Program-made: the position numbers and the translations under genes
NCBI GenBank assembly: GCA_937969515.1
Contig: CALBVX010000043.1
Coordinates: 1-35,305 of the forward strand
From: an uncultured Croceitalea sp.
GTDB lineage: Bacteria; Bacteroidota; Bacteroidia; Flavobacteriales; Flavobacteriaceae
Reading direction: 5' to 3'
Length of the DNA stretch: 35,305 bases
The notes under the pieces: model-generated
What the model was told of the DNA's origin: nothing
The model's database searches: none
What the model saw: only the letters and a program-made list of their open reading frames with translations
Shown: one piece after another, positions 8,285 through 16,293 of the stretch
How the letters are laid out: each line of letters starts with the position of its first letter
How positions within the stretch are numbered: position 1 is the stretch's first letter

Positions 8285-9205
8285 ATGATGGAACAAATAG
8301 AATGGAAAGGTGTTATGCCCGCGGTGACTACCAAATTCACAGATGATGATACCTTGGATTTAGATATGTTCGCCCTAAACATAAAGGCGCAAATTGATGC
8401 AGGTGTTCATGGACTTGTACTTGGCGGAACCTTGGGTGAGGCAAGTACGCTTACCGATGACGAAAAACGTGTTTTAATTGAAACAACTGTAGGTTTGGCA
8501 GATGGAAGGTTGCCTGTAATTATAAATATAGCTGAACAGTCTACGAAAGATGCTATCAAGGCGGCTGATAACGCCAGTAAATATGGAGCTGATGGTCTAA
8601 TGATGCTACCTCCAATGCGATATAAATCAACTGATTACGAAACTGTAACCTATTTTGAAACGGTAGCTAAAAGCACCGATTTACCAATTATGATTTACAA
8701 TAACCCAGTAGATTATAAAATTGAGGTAACCTTAGATATGTTAGATCAACTTTTAAAGCTTGACAATATTCAGGCGGTTAAAGAATCTACTCGAGATGTT
8801 TCTAACGTCACACGAATCAAAAATAGGTTCGAAGATCGTTTAAAAATTCTTTGTGGGGTAGATACTTTGGCCTTAGAAAGTATTCTAATAGGAGCTGATG
8901 GGTGGGTTGCAGGTTTGGTTTGCGCGTTTCCAAGAGAGACGGTGGCTATTTATGAACTTGCTAAAGCGGGAAGGATAGATGAGGCGATACGTATTTACCG
9001 TTGGTTTTTACCTTTGTTAGAACTAGATATTAATCCGCAATTAGTTCAAAATATTAAACTAGCCGAGGTAGCTACTGGTATTGGAACAGAGAATGTAAGG
9101 GCACCAAGGCTTCCTTTACAAGGACCTGAAAGAGAACGAGTACTCGAAATCATCGAACAAGGAGTTAAAACTAGACCTGATCTACCAGATTACAAATCAT
9201 TATGA
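8285..9205 (+). CDS. DapA-family aldolase/deaminase, probable 1-pyrroline-4-hydroxy-2-carboxylate deaminase
   Basis: This 306-residue (beta/alpha)8 protein of the dihydrodipicolinate synthase family has the Schiff-base lysine in Q-A-V-K-E-S (K166) and the catalytic tyrosine in I-M-I-Y-N-N-P (Y138). The pyruvate-binding G-T-L-G-E is at 48-52. In hydroxyproline catabolism the family member converts pyrroline-4-hydroxy-2-carboxylate to 2-oxoglutarate semialdehyde plus ammonia. The specific assignment rests on the three following genes, which supply the other pathway steps. In isolation it could be another 2-keto-acid aldolase or dehydratase. Two adjacent ATG codons could serve as start. The end overlaps the next gene by four bases (ATGA), indicating translational coupling. 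Confidence 0.85.
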   Translation: MMEQIEWKGVMPAVTTKFTDDDTLDLDMFALNIKAQIDAGVHGLVLGGTLGEASTLTDDEKRVLIETTVGLADGRLPVIINIAEQSTKDAIKAADNASKYGADGLMMLPPMRYKSTDYETVTYFETVAKSTDLPIMIYNNPVDYKIEVTLDMLDQLLKLDNIQAVKESTRDVSNVTRIKNRFEDRLKILCGVDTLALESILIGADGWVAGLVCAFPRETVAIYELAKAGRIDEAIRIYRWFLPLLELDINPQLVQNIKLAEVATGIGTENVRAPRLPLQGPERERVLEIIEQGVKTRPDLPDYKSL

Positions 9206-10788
9206 TTACAGGAAAAAATTATATCGGAAATAAGCTTTCCAGTTCAGGAAGCAAAACCTTCACCACATTCAACCCAGAATCGAACACCGAAAATTATTGG
9301 AAGCTTTATGAAGCCTCTGATGCTGAAGTTGACGAAGCTATGCGACTAGCTCATGATGCCTTTAAAGTATACAAAACTATGCCAGGGAGGCGTAAAGGTG
9401 ATTTTCTAAACCATATCGCCCTTGAGATAGAAGCTTTAGGCGATAAGCTGATAAAGGTATATTGTGAAGAAACCGGTCTACCTGAGGGTAGAGCAAAAGG
9501 GGAACGCGCAAGAACGGTAGGTCAATTAAGAATGTTTGCCAATTTAGTAGAAGAAGGTTCATGGGTACAAGCAACAATTGATACAGCTTTGCCCGATAGA
9601 GCTCCTATGGCAAAGCCTGATTTACGAAAAATGATGCTGCCTCTAGGGCCTGTAGTGGTTTTTGGAGCTAGTAATTTTCCTTTGGCGTATTCTACGGCCG
9701 GAGGAGATACAGCAAGTGCATTAGCATCTGGCTGTCCAGTTGTGGTGAAAAGTCACCCCATGCATGCAGGTACCGGAGAATTAGTGGCTTCGGCAATTAT
9801 AAGGGCAGCAGAGAAAACAGGTATGCCAAATGGCGTTTTTTCTAACCTCAATAGTAGCGGTATCGAAGTTGGCAAGAAGTTGGTAGAACATCCACTCTCG
9901 AAAGCAATCGGTTTTACGGGAAGTATTAAGGGGGGAAGAGCACTCTATGATATGGCAGCTAATCGTGAAGAACCAATACCTGTTTTTGCCGAAATGGGAA
10001 GCGTAAATCCAGTTGTATTTCTTCCTCGGGCATTAAAAGAGAAAGGCAAAACTTTGGCAAAGACCTACGCTGGTTCGATTACTTTGGGGGCAGGGCAGTT
10101 CTGCACTAATCCTGGGTTGCTTTTTGCCATAGATAGTGTTGAGTTGGACTCATTTATTGAAGAATTGGCCACAGAAATAGTAAAAGTCAAGCCTTTTTGT
10201 ATGCTAAACCCTCAAATAAAGAAGAATTACCAGGCCAATAAGTCTAAAGTTCAAAGTGAGACCGGTGTGCAAATAAAAGCTAGTTTAGATGACAGTCCAG
10301 ATAATTACGCAAATCAGGCATTGGCAATAGTTTCGGGTTCTACATTTATAGTGAATAAATCATTGCAAAATGAAGTTTTTGGGCCGTTTTCGATGATTGT
10401 AAAATGCAGTAGCATAAAGGAACTCGAAAGTGCAATAACTGTTTTAGAAGGACAATTAACAGGAACTATTGTTTCTGAAAACAATGAAATTTTCGACTAT
10501 AAAGAAGTAGTGGCCGCTCTTCAAAACAGGGTAGGGCGTTTAATTTTTAATGGTGTTCCTACCGGAGTAGAGGTTTGTTCGGCTATGCAACACGGTGGGC
10601 CATATCCGGCATCGACTGACAGTCGGTTCGGTGCTGTTGGTTCACAGGCCATATACCGGTGGGTAAGGCCGGTAAGTTTTCAAAATTGGCCAAATGAATT
10701 ACTACCGCTGGAGCTTCAAGATGATAATCCACTCGAAATCAACAGAACTTTAAATGGTGATTTGATTCAAAACAATAGTAAACGATAA
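9202..10788 (+). CDS. 2-oxoglutarate (alpha-ketoglutarate) semialdehyde dehydrogenase
   Basis: This 528-residue aldehyde dehydrogenase superfamily enzyme has the catalytic cysteine in G-A-G-Q-F-C-T-N-P-G (C301), the general-base glutamate in F-A-E-M-G-S-V-N-P (E264), and a Rossmann segment with F-G-A-S-N-F-P and G-F-T-G-S. The M-G-S-V-N-P form and the length of about 525 residues fit the NADP-type semialdehyde dehydrogenases used in hydroxyproline and sugar-acid pathways. It would oxidise 2-oxoglutarate semialdehyde from the previous enzyme to 2-oxoglutarate, feeding the TCA cycle. It overlaps its upstream partner by four bases and is followed after seven bases by the epimerase gene. Confidence 0.88.
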   Translation: MITGKNYIGNKLSSSGSKTFTTFNPESNTENYWKLYEASDAEVDEAMRLAHDAFKVYKTMPGRRKGDFLNHIALEIEALGDKLIKVYCEETGLPEGRAKGERARTVGQLRMFANLVEEGSWVQATIDTALPDRAPMAKPDLRKMMLPLGPVVVFGASNFPLAYSTAGGDTASALASGCPVVVKSHPMHAGTGELVASAIIRAAEKTGMPNGVFSNLNSSGIEVGKKLVEHPLSKAIGFTGSIKGGRALYDMAANREEPIPVFAEMGSVNPVVFLPRALKEKGKTLAKTYAGSITLGAGQFCTNPGLLFAIDSVELDSFIEELATEIVKVKPFCMLNPQIKKNYQANKSKVQSETGVQIKASLDDSPDNYANQALAIVSGSTFIVNKSLQNEVFGPFSMIVKCSSIKELESAITVLEGQLTGTIVSENNEIFDYKEVVAALQNRVGRLIFNGVPTGVEVCSAMQHGGPYPASTDSRFGAVGSQAIYRWVRPVSFQNWPNELLPLELQDDNPLEINRTLNGDLIQNNSKR

Positions 10789-10795
10789 TTGAATA

Positions 10796-11806
10796 ATGAC
10801 ACTCCATAAATTTAAATGTATAGATGCCCACACATGTGGAAATCCAGTTCGCTTGGTTGTTGAGGGAGGACCGAATCTAATTGGTTCCTCAATGAATGAA
10901 AAGCGACTACATTTTTTAAAAGAGTTCGATTGGATAAGAACCGGGTTAATGTTTGAGCCACGAGGACATGATATGATGAGCGGAAGCATTTTATATCCAC
11001 CACATAATCCCAAGAATGATGTTTCGGTATTGTTTATCGAAACATCTGGATGTTTGCCTATGTGTGGGCATGGAACTATTGGAACTATTACAATAGCTAT
11101 CGAAAGAGGTCTAATTGTGCCTAAAGTTCTTGGGAGAATTAGAATGGAAGCACCGGCGGGCTTAGTGGAGATAGAATATCATAAACCAAAAGACAAAGTT
11201 GAATGGGTAAAGCTTACTAATGTAAAGAGTTACTTAGCTCATGAAGGATTGGAAGTTAACTGTCCTGAATTAGGAGGGTTAGTTTTTGATGTTGCCTATG
11301 GCGGAAATTTTTATGCCATTATTGATCCGCAAACCAATTTTAGTGGAGTACAAGATTTTTCAGCAAGCAAGTTGGTTCAGCTTTCGCAAAATATTAGAAA
11401 TCTGATAAATGAAAAATACCCAGACCAATTTATTCACCCAGAAAATGATTCAATTCGCGACGTTTCCCATCTACTTTGGACCGGAAATCCCTTAAATGTA
11501 AATTCTTCAGGTAGAAACGCAGTTTTTTACGGCGATAAAGCAATCGACCGTTCGCCTTGTGGAACTGGCACTTCCGCAAGACTAGCCCAACTATATGCAA
11601 AAGGCAAGTTACAAGTAGGAGAAGAGTTTATTCATGAGAGTTATATAGGTTCTACTTTTATAGGAAAAATAGAGCGTGAGACACAATTAGACGGTGTAAA
11701 AGCTATTGTTCCTAGTATAAAAGGCTGGGCAAAAATATATGGTGAAAATACTATTACAATAGATACCGAAGATGATCCGTACGCGCACGGATTTCAAGTT
11801 ATTTGA
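10796..11806 (+). CDS. 4-hydroxyproline 2-epimerase (proline racemase family)
   Basis: This 336-residue proline racemase family enzyme has both catalytic acid/base cysteines: C90 in L-P-M-C-G-H-G and C255 in R-S-P-C-G-T-G-T-S. Two cysteines support racemase/epimerase activity. Trans-3-hydroxyproline dehydratases of the same family normally have a Thr in place of the second Cys. It would convert trans-4-hydroxy-L-proline to cis-4-hydroxy-D-proline, the first committed step. The operon context favours hydroxyproline over proline as substrate. The stop codon directly abuts the next ATG. Confidence 0.9.
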   Translation: MTLHKFKCIDAHTCGNPVRLVVEGGPNLIGSSMNEKRLHFLKEFDWIRTGLMFEPRGHDMMSGSILYPPHNPKNDVSVLFIETSGCLPMCGHGTIGTITIAIERGLIVPKVLGRIRMEAPAGLVEIEYHKPKDKVEWVKLTNVKSYLAHEGLEVNCPELGGLVFDVAYGGNFYAIIDPQTNFSGVQDFSASKLVQLSQNIRNLINEKYPDQFIHPENDSIRDVSHLLWTGNPLNVNSSGRNAVFYGDKAIDRSPCGTGTSARLAQLYAKGKLQVGEEFIHESYIGSTFIGKIERETQLDGVKAIVPSIKGWAKIYGENTITIDTEDDPYAHGFQVI

Positions 11807-13060
11807 ATGGGCAAAAGAATTATTATTATTGGAGGCGGAATTATCGGGCTGTGTTCGGCTTATTATCTTGAGAAAGACGGGCATGACATTACCATAATAG
11901 ATAAATCTGAAATGAATTCTGGGGCATCTTATGTAAATGCAGGTTATATAACCCCAAGTCATATTATTCCCATGGCATCTCCAGGAATGATTTCGAAAGG
12001 ATTACGGTATATGTTTGATTCAAGTAGTCCTTTTTACATGAAGCCAAGGCTAGATAAGGATTTTATTAAGTGGGCCTGGTATTTTAAGAAGTCGTCAACT
12101 ATAGAAAAGGTTGAAAAAGCAATTCCTTTGATTAAAGACCTTAATGTGTTGAGCAGAGAGTTGTTTATGGATATTAAAGCATCCGGAGATTTAGGAAACT
12201 TCCACCTTGAGCGTAAAGGCTTGTTGATGTATTACCAAACCCAAGCTGAAGGAGACAACGAAATGCTAGTAGCCGAAAAAGCTAAATTTTTGGGTTTGGA
12301 AGTTACGCAATTAGACGCTGCGGGGATACGGAAAATAGAACCAAATATTTCTGTAAACGCTTTAGGTGCTGTGCATTATGAGTGCGATGGGCATACCACA
12401 CCAGATGAGTTTATGCAAAAGATGAAGAACTATCTTGAGGGGAAAGGAGTTCGTATCTACACGAATGAAGAAGTTGTAAATTTCACCGCTTCGAATGAAA
12501 AAATCACCACCGTAGAAACAACTAAAAATGTATACAAGACGGATGACCTTGTTTTTGCTGTAGGGTCATGGTCATCGAACTTGGCCAAAAAATTAAAAAT
12601 TTCGCTACCAATTCAAGCAGGTAAAGGGTATCGAATCGATGTAAAAGAACCAACGGGTATTACAATGCCTGCCATACTAATGGAAGCAAAAATGGCGGTA
12701 ACGCCTATGAAAGGTTTTACGCGTTTTGCGGGTACTATGGAATTTTCAGGCATAAATTCGAAGATTAGAAAGAAAAGAGTAGCGGCAATAGCAAATAATG
12801 CTTCAAACTATTTTAAAGGCCTTCAAATCTCTCAAAGTGATAGGGCAGAAGCGCAATGTGGGTTGCGACCAGTGAGCCCAGATGGTCTACCTTACATCGG
12901 TAAGGCTTCTGGATATAGAAACCTTGTTATCGCTACGGGCCATGCTATGATGGGGTGGAGTTTAGGGCCCATAACAGGTAGTTTAGTCGCTCAGTTAATT
13001 TCTAACTCTAAAACTACTTTAGATATAAAAGCATTGCATCCTGAGCGAAAATTCAAGTAG
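11807..13060 (+). CDS. FAD-dependent D-amino acid dehydrogenase, probable D-hydroxyproline dehydrogenase
   Basis: This 417-residue DadA/DAO-type flavoprotein has an N-terminal dinucleotide-binding fold I-I-G-G-G-I-I-G (G9-x-G11-xx-G14) ending in the acidic I-I-D-K. The S-G-A-S-Y-V-N-A-G motif follows, and the C-terminal FAD contact is R-P-V-S-P-D-G-L-P-Y-I-G, then A-T-G-H-A-M-M-G-W. In context it oxidises cis-4-hydroxy-D-proline to pyrroline-4-hydroxy-2-carboxylate, passing electrons to the membrane quinone pool. It is the last gene of the operon; the next gene has its own promoter. No hydroxyproline transporter gene accompanies the four enzymes. Confidence 0.87.
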   Translation: MGKRIIIIGGGIIGLCSAYYLEKDGHDITIIDKSEMNSGASYVNAGYITPSHIIPMASPGMISKGLRYMFDSSSPFYMKPRLDKDFIKWAWYFKKSSTIEKVEKAIPLIKDLNVLSRELFMDIKASGDLGNFHLERKGLLMYYQTQAEGDNEMLVAEKAKFLGLEVTQLDAAGIRKIEPNISVNALGAVHYECDGHTTPDEFMQKMKNYLEGKGVRIYTNEEVVNFTASNEKITTVETTKNVYKTDDLVFAVGSWSSNLAKKLKISLPIQAGKGYRIDVKEPTGITMPAILMEAKMAVTPMKGFTRFAGTMEFSGINSKIRKKRVAAIANNASNYFKGLQISQSDRAEAQCGLRPVSPDGLPYIGKASGYRNLVIATGHAMMGWSLGPITGSLVAQLISNSKTTLDIKALHPERKFK

Positions 13061-13129
13061 AATTTATTCTATTGGGCATAATTTCGATGTTTGGCACTTC
13101 ATTTGCTTTCCATTTGTTTTAAATCAGAG

Positions 13130-13137
13130 TATTTTTG
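13130..13137 (+). promoter_or_regulatory. -7 box for the secreted protein gene
   Basis: TATTTTTG fits TAnnTTTG. It ends four bases before the ATG at 13142. That supports this ATG over the in-frame upstream alternative and implies a leaderless or nearly leaderless mRNA. Confidence 0.5.
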
Positions 13138-13141
13138 TAGT

Positions 13142-14071
13142 ATGATAAAAAATTACCCCTGTATCATTTTTATGTGCTTATTGTTTAGTTTTCAATCTTT
13201 TGCGCAAGACTTAAAACTTTTTGAGTTAGCCGATTTTGATTTGAACGGCAATGTAAAAACCTGTACCGTTATGACGGCTTACGGTAAAGAAGTTTTTGAA
13301 TTTAACGAAGAAGGTTTTTTAATAAAGTCTACCACTGCCTACAATGAAGCCGATCAAGATATTACCACCTATAAATATGCTAATGGTTTTTTATTGGAAA
13401 AACGAATGGAGAGCTATAAAGACAATGTGTTGGATGAGGCAAGCTCAATGGCAAATTTTTATGAAATCGATACTACAGGGCAAAAAATCATAAAAGAGCA
13501 AATTATATCTTACGATAAAGAATTTTTAGAACAGCAAGAATTTATTTTCGGAGAAGAGGACAGAATTTTCAAAATCATCACTTCTCACGAAAATGCAGTA
13601 GATGAAACAAGGATTGATTATACAAGTTTTAAAAACGAACGAACTAAAACACGCTTTACAAACGGCGTCATAGAAAAATCGATTAGAACATCTACTAAAA
13701 AATCTAAATTGAAGGGAGACCAGAAAATCGTTTTGACCAAAGATTTCTTAGATGGCGAGCCCAATAAGGCAATTGAACAGCGTTTTGATGAAAGTGGTAA
13801 ACTTATTTATGAAGAACTGTTTTTAAATGACCTCGTTAAAGGCAGCTTTGCTAGTCAAGAAATTCATCTTTTCGAATACGATGAAGAAGGAATTTTGAAA
13901 AAAGAAACCATCAAGCAAAAAAATGCAATAGCTACCAAAGAATTCGTTTTTCAGTTTGATGATAATGAGGAAAAAAACTGGGTAAAGAAGATAGTATTGC
14001 CCGACAATACCTATACTACACGAAAAATAGAGTACTATCCAAAATTAGAAATAGAGGAATCTCAAGAATAA
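13142..14071 (+). CDS. Secreted protein of unknown function
   Basis: The ATG at 13142 gives 309 residues starting with a clear Sec signal peptide (M-I-K-N-Y-P then a hydrophobic core, cleavage near S-F-A-Q). An in-frame extension back to 13091 would place the signal inside the protein and precede the -7 box, so I reject it. The mature part is beta-rich, with repeated aromatic/charged strands of the type F-D-E-S-G-K-L-I-Y-E-E and Y-D-E-E-G-I-L-K-K-E. These resemble RHS/YwqK-like antiparallel beta repeats. No catalytic motif is visible. The gene ends one base before the convergent hydrolase. I do not recognise the family. Confidence 0.75.
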   Translation: MIKNYPCIIFMCLLFSFQSFAQDLKLFELADFDLNGNVKTCTVMTAYGKEVFEFNEEGFLIKSTTAYNEADQDITTYKYANGFLLEKRMESYKDNVLDEASSMANFYEIDTTGQKIIKEQIISYDKEFLEQQEFIFGEEDRIFKIITSHENAVDETRIDYTSFKNERTKTRFTNGVIEKSIRTSTKKSKLKGDQKIVLTKDFLDGEPNKAIEQRFDESGKLIYEELFLNDLVKGSFASQEIHLFEYDEEGILKKETIKQKNAIATKEFVFQFDDNEEKNWVKKIVLPDNTYTTRKIEYYPKLEIEESQE

Positions 14072-14072
14072 G

Positions 14073-14717
14073 CTATTCAAACTGTTTTAATACACTAGGT
14101 TTTATTTCATGTCCGCCTTGAAATACCTGTATTTCGTAATTATCCTTAAAAAGATAATCACTTTTTTCTTTCTCAAGCTTAAGCCGTTCCTTGGTTAAAT
14201 AGTCATCCGTATCACCATAAACAAGATGAATTGTAGATTTTTTATAATCTATAAAACTGAAATCTTTGTGTTGTAATTCAGAAGGTATTCCCCCGGCATA
14301 TAGAATAAGACGGTCGAAGATTAAATTTCTTTTTGCTATCCATCTTGAGGCTATTGATACCCCCTGAGAAAACCCTAAAATAATAAGTCTTTTGTCTTCT
14401 GGTATTTTTTCAGATTTCATGACTGCATCTAAATATGACAGTACATTATCCATTTCGGTTTGGGTATCTTCTTTGGTTAGCCAACTCGCGCCAACATATT
14501 TGTATTCCCCATTTAGATAATACTTTGATGGGGCCTGTGGTGCAATAATGTAGTTTTTTTTTGGATTTAATTCTTTAAAAAACCTAAGAAAATAACGACT
14601 TAAAAAACCAATACCATGAAACACAATCCAAACGTTCTCTGTCTGTGAGGTTAAATAGTTAAGAGTTTCATAAGAATTCGTATTGGTAAAGGCAACAGTT
14701 TTCTTGGTACATTCCAT
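14073..14717 (-). CDS. Alpha/beta hydrolase, carboxylesterase/phospholipase type
   Basis: This 214-residue protein has the serine hydrolase nucleophile elbow G-F-S-Q-G (S117), a likely acid in V-Y-G-D-T-D-D (D169 or neighbours) and the histidine in G-G-H-E-I (H203). The early H-G-I-G would supply the oxyanion hole. The elbow and small size are typical of the carboxylesterase/phospholipase (YpfH/lysophospholipase-like) group. The gene is divergent from menI with a 58-nt gap. MenH is also an alpha/beta hydrolase, but its usual elbow is G-x-S-x-G-G and the match here is to esterases. The cellular substrate is unknown. Confidence 0.8.
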   Translation of the reverse strand: MECTKKTVAFTNTNSYETLNYLTSQTENVWIVFHGIGFLSRYFLRFFKELNPKKNYIIAPQAPSKYYLNGEYKYVGASWLTKEDTQTEMDNVLSYLDAVMKSEKIPEDKRLIILGFSQGVSIASRWIAKRNLIFDRLILYAGGIPSELQHKDFSFIDYKKSTIHLVYGDTDDYLTKERLKLEKEKSDYLFKDNYEIQVFQGGHEIKPSVLKQFE

Positions 14718-14755
14718 AGCTTAAAAATAGCCTCTTTTATTATAGGGGTAATGCT

Positions 14756-14763
14756 TAATTTTA
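14756..14763 (+). promoter_or_regulatory. -7 box upstream of menI
   Basis: TAATTTTA fits TAnnTTTR and lies 12 nt before the menI ATG. Confidence 0.35.
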
Positions 14764-14775
14764 CAAAAAATAATA

Positions 14776-15198
14776 ATGGACCAGCACAAAGAAAAAATAC
14801 TTTCCGTTTGTAACGAAATTTGTAAGGGAACCTTAATGGAAACCTTAGCTATTGAGTTTGTGGATGTAGGAGAAAATTTTCTAATTGCAAGAATGCCTGT
14901 TAATTCTAAAGTTCATCAGCCAGACGGAGTGCTGCATGGTGGCGCAACAGTAGCTTTGGCCGAAAGTGTGGGTAGTGCAGCTTCTTATATCTTTTTAGAT
15001 GGGAATAAATTTTATGTTCGAGGCATAGAAATTTCTGCTAATCATGTGAAAAGCATAAGTGAGGGTTTTGTTTATGCCAAAGCACAGATTATCCATAAAG
15101 GCAGAACCACACAACTTTGGGAAATTAAGGTGACCAATGAAGCTGATGAACTGATTTCTAACTGTAAATTAACTACAATTGCCCTCCCAAAAGAATAA
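14776..15198 (+). CDS. menI: 1,4-dihydroxy-2-naphthoyl-CoA thioesterase (hotdog fold)
   Basis: This 140-residue PaaI/YdiI-type hotdog thioesterase has the segment V-H-Q-P-D-G-V-L-H-G-G-A and then L-A-E-S-V-G-S, which places the catalytic glutamate at E63. That matches the position and local sequence I recall for Escherichia coli MenI (YdiI). It hydrolyses DHNA-CoA to DHNA, the step before prenylation by MenA. Its 3' end overlaps the next gene (isochorismate synthase) by 20 bases, so the two are coupled. Phenylacetate-type thioesterases share the fold, but the location at the head of a men cluster favours MenI. Confidence 0.86.
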   Translation: MDQHKEKILSVCNEICKGTLMETLAIEFVDVGENFLIARMPVNSKVHQPDGVLHGGATVALAESVGSAASYIFLDGNKFYVRGIEISANHVKSISEGFVYAKAQIIHKGRTTQLWEIKVTNEADELISNCKLTTIALPKE

Positions 15199-16240
15199 AG
15201 ATTTTTATCAACTCTTTGCCGAAGCCCGTTTTCAAAAAGAGAAAGACTTACCCTTTGTTATATATCAGAGGCCCAATGAACTTTTGGTAAAAGCTATACT
15301 CCCCAATACTTCTAATTTAGTGCATGCTTCAGACTTTTCTGAATCTGGTTTTGTTTTTGCACCATTCGATTCTAAAGAAAAAGCAATACTACTTTCCAGT
15401 AAAAAAATACTACAGGCGGATTATGAAATAACGCCTGCGGCACCAGATCAGATTATTGGCTCAACTGATAATGGAAAGGAATTCCATTTAGATTTGGTGA
15501 ATAAGGCGTTGGCTTCTATTAAAAACGGAGCTTTGAAAAAGGTGGTTGTCTCACGTAGGTTAATTTCAGAAACTAAAAAAGATGCTTTTAAGTTATTTGA
15601 GGCATTGCTGAACTACTATCCTGAAGCTTTTAAATACCTATGGTATCATCCAAAAAAAGGAATGTGGTTAGGAGCCACACCGGAAACCTTGCTTAAAATA
15701 GATGGAGGCGTTTTAACAACTACCTCACTAGCAGGAACACTTCCTGTACAAAGTAATCAAGCTCCCCAATGGAGTTCCAAAGAAGTGGAAGAGCAACAAT
15801 TGGTAACCGATTACATTGTAGATGCACTTTCTGATAAACTAATTGATATCAATGTCACTGAGCCAACTTCAGTAAAAGCCGGTAAACTATGGCATTTAAA
15901 ATCTCTTATAACCGGCTCTTTGGCAAAAGAACTTGGTTTGAATAACATTATCGATGCCTTACACCCAACTCCCGCTGTTTGTGGGATGCCCAAGATTGCA
16001 GCTAAAGAATTTCTTATTGCGAACGAAAATTATGATAGGGAGTTTTATACCGGTTTTCTTGGCGAAATTAATCTTGGTGTTTCTAGAAAAACACATTTAT
16101 GTGTGAATTTGCGTTCTATGAAACTAGAAGACACAAAAGCGAGCATTTTTATTGGGGGAGGTATCACGGAGGAGTCCAATGCCGAAAGCGAATGGATGGA
16201 AACCCAGCATAAAAGCAAAACAATGCTTAGTTTGCTGTAA
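15179..16240 (+). CDS. menF: Isochorismate synthase
   Basis: This 353-residue chorismate-binding enzyme has K-K-V-V-V-S-R-R (catalytic lysine region), W-L-G-A-T-P-E-T-L-L, T-S-L-A-G-T, H-P-T-P-A-V-C-G-M-P, R-E-F-Y-T-G-F-L-G-E-I and G-G-G-I-T-E-E-S. These are the hallmarks of the MenF/EntC/DhbC group, which converts chorismate to isochorismate with Mg2+. There is no in-frame ATG near the N-terminus. The TTG at 15179, inside menI, is the best start and gives a full-length protein. Adjacent menI and menD make menaquinone the likely role rather than siderophore synthesis. Confidence 0.9.
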   Translation: MPSQKNKDFYQLFAEARFQKEKDLPFVIYQRPNELLVKAILPNTSNLVHASDFSESGFVFAPFDSKEKAILLSSKKILQADYEITPAAPDQIIGSTDNGKEFHLDLVNKALASIKNGALKKVVVSRRLISETKKDAFKLFEALLNYYPEAFKYLWYHPKKGMWLGATPETLLKIDGGVLTTTSLAGTLPVQSNQAPQWSSKEVEEQQLVTDYIVDALSDKLIDINVTEPTSVKAGKLWHLKSLITGSLAKELGLNNIIDALHPTPAVCGMPKIAAKEFLIANENYDREFYTGFLGEINLGVSRKTHLCVNLRSMKLEDTKASIFIGGGITEESNAESEWMETQHKSKTMLSLL

Positions 16241-16279
16241 CCAAACGGTTTTTTTCTCGGTTTTAGTTATTTCAGTTCG

Positions 16280-16287
16280 TATTTTTG
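16280..16287 (+). promoter_or_regulatory. -7 box for menD
   Basis: TATTTTTG fits TAnnTTTG exactly and ends six bases before the ATG at 16294. It covers an in-frame TTG at 16285, which argues against that codon as the start. Confidence 0.5.
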
Positions 16288-16293
16288 TCAGGC

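Noticed and set aside
10796-11806. trans-3-hydroxy-L-proline dehydratase instead of epimerase
   Set aside because: Both catalytic cysteines (C90 and C255) are present; the dehydratases usually have Thr at the second site.
13091-13141. N-terminal extension of the secreted protein
   Set aside because: It would precede the -7 box and bury the signal peptide.
14073-14717. Alpha/beta hydrolase next to menI as the missing MenH
   Set aside because: Its elbow G-F-S-Q-G and layout fit small carboxylesterases. It is divergently transcribed and lacks the G-x-S-x-G-G type elbow usual for MenH.
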